From positions 868,001-932,000 of the forward strand of contig NZ_CP047047.1 of the NCBI RefSeq assembly GCF_030408575.1: a stretch of DNA of 64,000 bases. Direction: 5' to 3'. This document shows, piece by piece, positions 51,053 through 58,358 of the stretch (positions are counted from its first letter, which is position 1; each line of letters begins with the position of its first letter). The DNA is from Corynebacterium auris. Its GTDB lineage: Bacteria > Actinomycetota > Actinomycetes > Mycobacteriales > Mycobacteriaceae. The position numbers and the translations under genes were made by a program. The notes under the pieces are model-generated. The model ran no database searches. It had not been told where the DNA came from and saw only the letters and a program-made list of their open reading frames with translations.

Positions 51053-51685
51053 CGGCACGGCCTCCGCAGTTAAGGTACGGCGCGAGGCGAGCCCGGCTAC
51101 TCCGGAGCAGGCACGGCGGCTGGCGCGCAGGTCCGGCTGCGGCACGGCGAGGTTGTATGCGCGGGCGACGGCCACCAGGCGCCGCGCGTAGGCGCAGCGC
51201 GCCCGCCAGTCGGGTGGCAGCCACTCGCTGGGCAGCTTGTCCGATTTCTCCTGGTTGGCGGCAGCTGAGGTGACAACGAGGTTACGTGGGTCGTTGGCGA
51301 AGGCCACGCGTTGGTGCTCCGTCCATGCGTAGGCGCCGAGGTCCCACGCCGCGGACAGGGGCAAAAGATGGTCGAGCTCGACGTCGCCGGGGGTGATGTC
51401 GTGGCCGGTGTAAGGGTCAACGATGGCGGCTACCTCCCACTCGCGCGGGGGCGTGGCGCAGGTGGAAGCGTCGAAAGCCTTGGCGAGGGCGGCAGTGCGC
51501 GTGGTGCATCCGCCGGGCTGAGGCGCCCAGCCGGGGCCGAACTGTTCGCGGCTGTAGCCGAGCACCGTCGTGCGCGGCGGGGCGGCAGGTGCTTCGATGC
51601 GCGAGGCCGCGGTGGGAAACGGCACCACGAGGAGCGTCAGCAGGCACAGGGCGACAAGATAGAGGGTGAACGGGTGAAGTCGCAT
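51050..51685 (-). CDS. Secreted HNH (DUF1524) nuclease
   Basis: A 211-residue protein. An N-terminal hydrophobic segment (residues 6-25) is a signal peptide or anchor. The catalytic region reads VELDHLLPLSAAWDLGA, the Asp-His of a His-Asn-His metal finger, followed by NDPRNLVVTSAAANQEKSDK, which carries the Asn and Lys. This is the DUF1524/GmrSD C-terminal pattern found in many secreted actinobacterial nucleases. Four cysteines probably form disulfides outside the cell. It may scavenge DNA for phosphate or nucleosides, next to the 5'-nucleotidase region. The gene ends only a few bases from its downstream neighbour. Confidence 0.87.
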   Translation of the reverse strand: MRLHPFTLYLVALCLLTLLVVPFPTAASRIEAPAAPPRTTVLGYSREQFGPGWAPQPGGCTTRTAALAKAFDASTCATPPREWEVAAIVDPYTGHDITPGDVELDHLLPLSAAWDLGAYAWTEHQRVAFANDPRNLVVTSAAANQEKSDKLPSEWLPPDWRARCAYARRLVAVARAYNLAVPQPDLRASRRACSGVAGLASRRTLTAEAVP

Positions 51686-51691
51686 ACCCCC

Positions 51692-53275
51692 TTAGACGGT
51701 GTCGGCGACCGGGCGGTTCCCCCGCACCTGCTCGAGTGCCTCGTCGAAGCTGGCCTCGGGGTTGTCGGTGGCGTGCCCGGTGACGGCGATGGCGGTGTCG
51801 AACTCCTCCTCCACGCCCGTGGCCGGTCGGGTGAGCAGGGAGACCGCGACCATGATCAGGCTGGCGATGAGGACGCCGGGCACGATCTCGTAGATGATGT
51901 CGGAGAGGAAGGCCGAAGAACCCCAGATGAAGACGGTGGCCGCGCCGGCGATCATCCCGGCGAGAGCGCCCGGGGCGGTGAGGCGGCGCCAGTAGAGGGA
52001 GGCGACGACGACGGGGCCGAAAGCGGCGCCGAAGCCGGCCCAGGCGAAGCCGACGAGGCCGAGGATGGTGTCGGAGGGGTTGACGGCGAGCCCCATCGCG
52101 ACGGCGGCGACGGCCACGACCATGACGCGGGACAGGACAAGAAGCGTCGTGGGGGAGGGGGCAGTTCGCGCGGCGACGCGGTAGAGGTCCTCAATCAGCG
52201 CCGAAGAGGCGATGAGCAGCTGGGAGGACATCGTGGACATGATGGCGGCGAGCACGGCGGTGAGGATGATGCCGGCGACGAAGGGGTGGAAGAGGATCCG
52301 GGCGAGGTCGAGGAAGATCGTCTCAAAGCCGGACTGGTCGGTGACGCTGTGCGCGGTCTGGGCGAAGAAGACGGTGGAGACAAGCGCGGTGAATACGGCC
52401 CCGATGTAGCAGATGAGCACCCAGAACGTGCCGGTGCGCCGCGCGGAGGCGGCCTCGGCGGGAGAGCGCAGCGCCATGAAGCGGGTGACGATGTGCGGCT
52501 GCCCGACGTAGCCGAGGCCCCACGCGAGGTTGCCGATGATGGTGGCGGCGGAGACGCCGGCGATCATGGTGAAGTAGGTGGGGTTGCCCTCCTCCCAGGG
52601 CCCGTAGGGGTTGTCGGCGGCGAAGGAGAAGATCTGGGAGGGCTCGTCGAGCGCGAACAGCGCCATGACGGGAACGACGGCCAAAGCCAAAAACATCAGC
52701 CCGCCCTGGACCACGTCGGTGTAGGAGACGGCGAGGAAACCGCCGATGAAGGTGTAGAGCACGGTGATGGAGCCGACGATGAGCATGCCGGTCATGTAGT
52801 CGCCCTGGAAGGTGGACTCGAAGTAACGCCCGCCGGCGACCATGCCGGAGGAGACGTAGAAGGTGAAGAAGAAGATGATGATCACCGCGGCGGCCACCCG
52901 CAGAATGCGGGAGTTATCGCGCGTGCGGTTTTCAAAAAAGGACGGCAGGGTGATCGAGTTGTTGGCTACCTCGGTGTAGGAACGCAGCCGCGGCGCGATC
53001 CACTTCCAGTTGGCCCACGTGCCCAGGAAGAGGCCGATGACGATCCACAGCTCGCTCATCCCCGAGACAAACAGAGCGCCGGGCAGTCCCATGAGCAGCC
53101 AGCCTGACATGTCGGAGGCGCCGGCGGACAGCCCGGCGACGAACGGGCTTAGGCCGCGGTCTGCCAGGACGTAGTCGTCGTATTTTTTCGTGCGCAGCCA
53201 CGAGTAGATGCCGATGGCCACCATCAGGCCGAAATACAAAACAATGGCCAGAACAAGCCAGAAACTGTCGGTCAT
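51692..53275 (-). CDS. putP: Sodium/proline symporter
   Basis: A 527-residue SSS-family transporter with thirteen membrane helices. The start FWLVLAIVLYFGLMVAIGIYSW and YVLADRGLSPFVAGLSAGASDMSGW contain the sodium- and proline-binding residues of PutP helix 2. MSTMSSQLLIASSAL is the second sodium-site helix. It imports proline for nutrition or osmoprotection. It lies five to six bases upstream of the HNH nuclease gene on the same strand. The region 53276-53378, between it and the divergent SNF2 gene, holds both promoters but no clear operator. Confidence 0.93.
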   Translation of the reverse strand: MTDSFWLVLAIVLYFGLMVAIGIYSWLRTKKYDDYVLADRGLSPFVAGLSAGASDMSGWLLMGLPGALFVSGMSELWIVIGLFLGTWANWKWIAPRLRSYTEVANNSITLPSFFENRTRDNSRILRVAAAVIIIFFFTFYVSSGMVAGGRYFESTFQGDYMTGMLIVGSITVLYTFIGGFLAVSYTDVVQGGLMFLALAVVPVMALFALDEPSQIFSFAADNPYGPWEEGNPTYFTMIAGVSAATIIGNLAWGLGYVGQPHIVTRFMALRSPAEAASARRTGTFWVLICYIGAVFTALVSTVFFAQTAHSVTDQSGFETIFLDLARILFHPFVAGIILTAVLAAIMSTMSSQLLIASSALIEDLYRVAARTAPSPTTLLVLSRVMVVAVAAVAMGLAVNPSDTILGLVGFAWAGFGAAFGPVVVASLYWRRLTAPGALAGMIAGAATVFIWGSSAFLSDIIYEIVPGVLIASLIMVAVSLLTRPATGVEEEFDTAIAVTGHATDNPEASFDEALEQVRGNRPVADTV

Positions 53276-53378
53276 GGATCCTCCGGGGGCGGGAAACTAA
53301 TGTACTGAGAGTAGTTCAGCGAGTTCGTGCGCACGCACAAAACCTGCGATTTCGCGTCGTCGTGGTATAAGGAAAGTT

Positions 53379-56342
53379 ATGCCTAAATTCCTCCTGCATG
53401 GTCTCTGGCTGGCCGAGTCCGGCCTGAACCTGTGGGTTGAGCAGGTCGAAGGCCACCGGATCGTCCTCCCCTCGCAGGTCCCGCGGGGCACGTTCCCGCC
53501 CGCGGTCGAGGCATTGCTTGACGACGCCACATTTCACCACCGCGCCCGCGTCCGCCTGCAAACCCCGCGCGGGCGCCATGTCGAGCTGAAGGTGCCCACC
53601 GCCGCCTACGCGCCGGAGGAGGCCGTGTCCCTTCTGGCCGCCCTGTCGTTTTTGGACGCGCGCAGCCCCGCCGCCTCCGCGGCCCAGCGTGAGGCGATCG
53701 CCCCGGACGTCTACTGGCTCGTGCGCGCCTTCACCGGCGTCAGCCAGTTCGTGCGCGCGGGCCGGGTGAGCATCCACGTTCCCTACCGCGACGGGCTGTG
53801 GTACGCGGAGTGGCAGCTCGGCACGGGAGTGGAGGAGCGTGGTTGGCTGGCCGAGATGATCGCCGCGGCCCCCGGGGTGCTCACCGTGAACAACCCCAAC
53901 CTAGGGGAGAACATCGCGCAGACGCTCGTGCACTGGGTGGCCACCGCCCACCTGCGGGAGGTGCAGGAGGAGCCGCGGCCCTACCCGTGGCACGACTTTG
54001 TACACTCCCTGCTCACGGCCGAGCCGCTGCGCCGCGGCGGGGGGCAGCTATCGCTGAAGGTCAGCGAGTGGAACGGCTCGATCACCGCGGTCAATCTGCA
54101 GCTGGTGTTCATCGTGGAGCAACCGGACGACGGCGTCGAGGGGCCCGCGCAGTGGCCGGTGCGCGTGCAGGTGCGCGCCGGGTCGGACGCGCCGCGCCCG
54201 ATCAGGTTGGCGGACTACGACGCGCAGACCGCGCAGACCTTGCGCCGCGACTTCCAGCGCGCCGCCGAGGCGGTCGAGCTGCTGGACCCGGCCGGCCACC
54301 CGCGCCAGCCGTGGACGCCGCTGAGCGACCACGAGGGGGAGTGGGACATCTTCCTGAACAACGAGGAGATCGTTCGCTTCGTCACCGTGGATTCCGTGTT
54401 GCTGCGCGCCCGCAACTTCGCCGTCATGCTGCCGCGGGCGTGGTCGGAGGCCGAAACGACGGCGAAGCTCCATGTCAGCCGCGAGGACAACATCCACGAT
54501 TCGTCGACGACGACGGCCTTCGGCTTCGACACCTTGGTCAACTACGACTGGCGGCTCTCGGTCGGAGGCGTTGACCTCACTGACGAGGAGATGCGCAGCC
54601 TCATCAGCTCGAAGTCGGGGCTGGTGAAGCTGCGGGGCGAATGGGTCTTGGCCGACCGCGCAACCCTGGCGAAGACGAAGCGCTACATGTCCGCGCTCTC
54701 CGGCAACAACGACAACGACGGGGACGAGGGCGCCACCTCCGGTACGGCCACGGCGGCCGAGCTGCGCGAGCTGGCGCTGGAGACGTTGGACGAGGCCCCA
54801 GTGGAGTTCACGGGCTCGCCGTGGTTTACCTCGCTCGTCGGCGGGACGGACCGCCCGGCCCCGGAGCGCGTGGACATCCCGGACACCGTCCGGGCGCAGC
54901 TGCGCGAGTACCAGCGCCGCGGCGTGGACTGGCTGTATTTCATGTCGCGCAACAACCTCGGGGCCGTGCTCGCCGACGACATGGGCCTCGGCAAAACCCT
55001 CCAGCTGCTGTCGCTTCTCGCCGTCGAGCACGCCGAGGGGCGCGCGCAGGGCCCGACGCTGGTGGTCGCGCCGACCTCGGTGGTGGGCAACTGGGCGCGC
55101 GAGGCGCAGCGCTTCGTCCCGGGCCTGCGCGTGGCCGTCCACCACGGCAGCAACAGGCTCAAAGGCGAGCAGCTGAAGGAGAAGATCGCCGCCACGGATG
55201 TGTTCATCACCTCCTACGGTGTCGCCTCACGCGACGTGGAGGAGCTCTCGGAGACGACGTGGGACCACGTGGTTCTCGACGAAGCGCAGGCGATTAAGAA
55301 CGCGGGCACTCGGGCGTCGAAAAGCGTGCGAGCCCTGCCCGCGCGGCACCGTATCGCGCTGACGGGCACGCCGATCGAGAACAAGCTGAGCGAGCTGCGC
55401 AACATCCTCGACTTTGTCAACCCCGGGATGCTGGGCTCCCAGCAGTTTTTCCGCAACCACTTCGCGCGCGTGATTGAAACTCGCCGGGACGAGGCCCTCG
55501 CCGACGACATGAGCGAGCGACTGCGCAGGCTTACCTCACCGTTCATCCTCAGGCGGCTGAAAACGGACCCGGCGATCATCGACGACCTGCCGGACAAGCA
55601 GGAAACCGTGCTCACGGTGGACATGACGGCCGAGCAGGCCGCGCTATACACGGCGCTTGTCGACGACATGAAGGCCGAACTGGAAAAGCGCGAGGGCATG
55701 GCCCGCAAGGGGCTCGTGCTGGCCTCGATCACGCGCATCAAGCAGATCTGCAACCACCCTGCCCACTACCTGGGCGACGGCTCCGCTGTGACGGCGAAGG
55801 GCCGCCACCGCTCGGGCAAGGTCGAGGCGCTGATGCAGCTGCTCGGTGAGGCCGTCGAGTCCGACCAGCGGGTGCTCATCTTTACCCAGTACAAGGCCTT
55901 CGGCGACATCCTGCAGCCGTACGTGTCGGCGCGTCTCGGCGAGATCGTGCCCTTCTTGCACGGCGGGGTGGGCAAGACCGCGCGCGATACGATGGTCGAG
56001 CGCTTCCAGGCGCCGGACGGGCCGCGCGCGATGATCCTGTCGCTCAAGGCGGGCGGGACCGGCTTGAACCTCACGGCCGCCTCGGTGGTCATCCACATGG
56101 ACCGCTGGTGGAACCCGGCCGTGGAGAACCAGGCCACCGACCGCGCCTTTCGGATCGGCCAGCAAAAGAACGTTTCGGTGTACAAGATGATTACCAAGGG
56201 AACGCTCGAGGAGTCCATCCAAGACGTCCTCGACGGAAAGATGCACCTGGCCGGCGCCGTCGTCGGCGAGGGCGAAGGCTGGATCACGGAGCTGGACACG
56301 GAGGATCTGACCAGGCTGATGAGTTATAGGGGGCAGGGCTGA
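53379..56342 (+). CDS. SNF2-family DNA-dependent ATPase (HelZ-like)
   Basis: A 987-residue SWI2/SNF2 protein. The first 450 residues are the bacterial SNF2-associated region. The ATPase core then has ADDMGLGKTLQLLSLL (about residue 532), VLDEAQAIKN, LTGTPIENKLSELRNILDF, and in lobe 2 LSLKAGGTGLNLTAASVV and DRAFRIGQ. M. tuberculosis HelZ (Rv2101) is the likely counterpart. Bacterial SNF2 proteins may help RNA polymerase recycling or remodel DNA-protein complexes. It overlaps the SWIM gene by one base (TGATG), so the two are made together. TATAAGGA-type sequence precedes the ATG. Confidence 0.92.
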   Translation: MPKFLLHGLWLAESGLNLWVEQVEGHRIVLPSQVPRGTFPPAVEALLDDATFHHRARVRLQTPRGRHVELKVPTAAYAPEEAVSLLAALSFLDARSPAASAAQREAIAPDVYWLVRAFTGVSQFVRAGRVSIHVPYRDGLWYAEWQLGTGVEERGWLAEMIAAAPGVLTVNNPNLGENIAQTLVHWVATAHLREVQEEPRPYPWHDFVHSLLTAEPLRRGGGQLSLKVSEWNGSITAVNLQLVFIVEQPDDGVEGPAQWPVRVQVRAGSDAPRPIRLADYDAQTAQTLRRDFQRAAEAVELLDPAGHPRQPWTPLSDHEGEWDIFLNNEEIVRFVTVDSVLLRARNFAVMLPRAWSEAETTAKLHVSREDNIHDSSTTTAFGFDTLVNYDWRLSVGGVDLTDEEMRSLISSKSGLVKLRGEWVLADRATLAKTKRYMSALSGNNDNDGDEGATSGTATAAELRELALETLDEAPVEFTGSPWFTSLVGGTDRPAPERVDIPDTVRAQLREYQRRGVDWLYFMSRNNLGAVLADDMGLGKTLQLLSLLAVEHAEGRAQGPTLVVAPTSVVGNWAREAQRFVPGLRVAVHHGSNRLKGEQLKEKIAATDVFITSYGVASRDVEELSETTWDHVVLDEAQAIKNAGTRASKSVRALPARHRIALTGTPIENKLSELRNILDFVNPGMLGSQQFFRNHFARVIETRRDEALADDMSERLRRLTSPFILRRLKTDPAIIDDLPDKQETVLTVDMTAEQAALYTALVDDMKAELEKREGMARKGLVLASITRIKQICNHPAHYLGDGSAVTAKGRHRSGKVEALMQLLGEAVESDQRVLIFTQYKAFGDILQPYVSARLGEIVPFLHGGVGKTARDTMVERFQAPDGPRAMILSLKAGGTGLNLTAASVVIHMDRWWNPAVENQATDRAFRIGQQKNVSVYKMITKGTLEESIQDVLDGKMHLAGAVVGEGEGWITELDTEDLTRLMSYRGQG

Positions 56343-57154
56343 TGGCAAGGCGGCCGAGCGAGGACAACGTCATCTACGCCAACTTCGGCGCGCGCCGGCG
56401 CGTGTCGGGGCCGGAGGAGACGGCGAACCGGCACGAGGCGGCGGAGGAGGAGGCGTTTTCCCCGGCTGCCGCGCGTGTGTACAACGCGGCGTTAAACGGT
56501 GCCGACCCCGGCCGGGTCTCGCGCGGGAAAAAGTACGCCGAGCAGGGCCGGGTCATCGACATCACCGCCCGGTCCGGCGGCTTCGACGGGGTGGTGGCCG
56601 GGAGCCAAAACGACCCCTTCACGGTTGCCGTGCAGCTGCCGCGTCGCGGGCGCGAGGATTTTCAGCGCGCGGTGGAGATCGTCAGCGGGCAGCCCGGGGC
56701 GGTGGAGCGGGCGCGCCGCGGTGTTGTCGACGAGGAGGTGCTGGAGCTTCTGCTCGCCGCGGACGACGGGGAGATCCGCTTCTACTGCACCTGCCCGGAT
56801 TCCGCAATGGTGTGCAAGCACGCGGTCGCCGTCGCGCAAAAGGCGGCGGAGCTCATGGACGCCGACGCTTCCGTCCTGTTCTCGCTGCGGGGCCTGAGCC
56901 TGCCCATGATTGAGCAGACGGCGCGCAACGAGGCGGCGGCGGTGGCGCGGGAGAACTCCACCGAGGGCTCGGAGTACTTCTGGGCGGGGCGCCGCCTGCC
57001 GGACCCGCCCAACCCCAAGGTCGCGCCCATGGTGGACGATTTGGACATCGACCTGTTGCACCAGGCGATGCAGACGGTCTCTTTCACTAACATCGACCAG
57101 ATGCGGGCGGTGGCGGACATCGAGGACCTGTACGACGAACTCACGCGCTCCTGA
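56342..57154 (+). CDS. SWIM zinc-finger protein, SNF2 partner
   Basis: A 270-residue protein. The SWIM motif CTCPDSAMVCKHAVAV (about residues 148-163) has the Cys-x-Cys-x(n)-Cys-x-His ligands. N-terminal to it, residues 55-100 form the RGKKYAEQGRVIDI stretch often found before SWIM. SWIM proteins bind DNA or proteins and are commonly encoded beside SNF2 helicases. The start overlaps the helicase stop by one base. The C-terminal 100 residues are acidic and unrecognised. Confidence 0.9.
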   Translation: MARRPSEDNVIYANFGARRRVSGPEETANRHEAAEEEAFSPAAARVYNAALNGADPGRVSRGKKYAEQGRVIDITARSGGFDGVVAGSQNDPFTVAVQLPRRGREDFQRAVEIVSGQPGAVERARRGVVDEEVLELLLAADDGEIRFYCTCPDSAMVCKHAVAVAQKAAELMDADASVLFSLRGLSLPMIEQTARNEAAAVARENSTEGSEYFWAGRRLPDPPNPKVAPMVDDLDIDLLHQAMQTVSFTNIDQMRAVADIEDLYDELTRS

Positions 57155-57221
57155 CCTGCATATATTCTTCCGCGTTTCTTCCGCCGGGAGCGTGTCCGGA
57201 GGGCGTGCTAATGATTGATCC

Positions 57222-58355
57222 ATGACCTCGGTGACCTTCATCCACACCTCAGACCTGCAGCTGGGCATGACCCGCGCGTTCCTTCCCCCAGAGGCGCAGT
57301 CGCGTTTCGACGACGCCCGGCTCGCCGCCGTCACCCGCCTCGGCGAGATTGCCGCCGAGCGTGGTGCCGAGTTCATCGTCGTGGCCGGTGATGTCTTCGA
57401 GCACAACGCGCTGGAAAAACAGACGCGCGGGCGTGCCTTCGAAGCACTGAAGGCCCTGCCCGTGCCCGTCTACCTGCTTCCCGGCAATCACGACCCGCTG
57501 GTGGCGGACTCGATGTTCACCCGGACGCGCGCGCTCGACAACGTCAGGGTGCTCGACTCCTTCGAACCGGTTGAGGTGCGCGAGAGCGTCGAAATCGTCG
57601 CCGCGCCCCTGATGGCCAAGCACGCCTCGGAGGACCTGGTGGCCAGGGCGCTGCGCCCGCTGGGGCCGACTGACGCGGTGCGCATCGCGGTGGGGCACGG
57701 CCAGGTGGAGGCGCGCACCGCCGAGGCCGGTGCGGACCAAATTGACCTGGCGAACGTGGAAGCCAAGCTGGCGGACGGCACCATCGACTACCTGGCGCTG
57801 GGGGATACGCACTCGACACGCTCGCTGGGCACGAGCGGCCGGGTGTGGTTTTCGGGCGCGCCGGAGACCACCGACTTCCACGACCACGCCCCCGGGGTGA
57901 CCGGCAACGAGACGGACTCGGGCAACGCTCTCGTTGTCACCGTGACCAAGGGCAACGCGGCGGTAGAGAAGGTGCGCACCGGGGCGTGGACCTTCGATGC
58001 TTTGCACTGGGAGGTCTCCGACGAACGCGACGTCGAGGCCGCGCTGGATGAGCTCGCCGCCTACCCGGACAAGCCTCGCACCGTGGTCAAGTACTCGCTC
58101 GAGGGCACCCTCGGGCTGGAGGCCACGCGCCGGCTGGAACAGGGCATCGACGAGCTCGAGCCGGTCTTCGCCGCGCTCTACGAGCGCACACGCCTGATGG
58201 ACCTGCACCTCGAACCCGCGGCGGAGGAACTGGCCAACCTGCCCCTTGAGGGCTTCGCCAACTCCGCGATGGAGGAGCTCATCGAACTGTCCGCCCGCGA
58301 CGCCGCCGCGCGCGACGCCGTCAACCTGCTGTTTCGCCTGTCCAAGGGGGCCTAG
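57222..58355 (+). CDS. SbcD-like metallophosphoesterase (Rv1277 type)
   Basis: A 377-residue nuclease subunit candidate. Motifs are HTSDLQLG (Gln where SbcD has the metal His), VVAGDVFEHN, PGNHD, VGHGQ and LGDTHS. The Gln variant also occurs in Rv1277 as I recall, so it is a subfamily trait rather than a defect. The partner gene starts three bases after its stop. Together they should form an Mre11/Rad50-like complex acting on DNA ends. TAATGAT-rich sequence six to seven bases before the ATG, without a ribosome site, suggests another leaderless start. Confidence 0.88.
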   Translation: MTSVTFIHTSDLQLGMTRAFLPPEAQSRFDDARLAAVTRLGEIAAERGAEFIVVAGDVFEHNALEKQTRGRAFEALKALPVPVYLLPGNHDPLVADSMFTRTRALDNVRVLDSFEPVEVRESVEIVAAPLMAKHASEDLVARALRPLGPTDAVRIAVGHGQVEARTAEAGADQIDLANVEAKLADGTIDYLALGDTHSTRSLGTSGRVWFSGAPETTDFHDHAPGVTGNETDSGNALVVTVTKGNAAVEKVRTGAWTFDALHWEVSDERDVEAALDELAAYPDKPRTVVKYSLEGTLGLEATRRLEQGIDELEPVFAALYERTRLMDLHLEPAAEELANLPLEGFANSAMEELIELSARDAAARDAVNLLFRLSKGA

Positions 58356-58358
58356 CGC

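Noticed and set aside
57240..57270. Inactivated SbcD because of Gln in the first metal motif
   Set aside because: The same Gln occurs in the mycobacterial homologue as I recall it, and all other metal motifs are intact.
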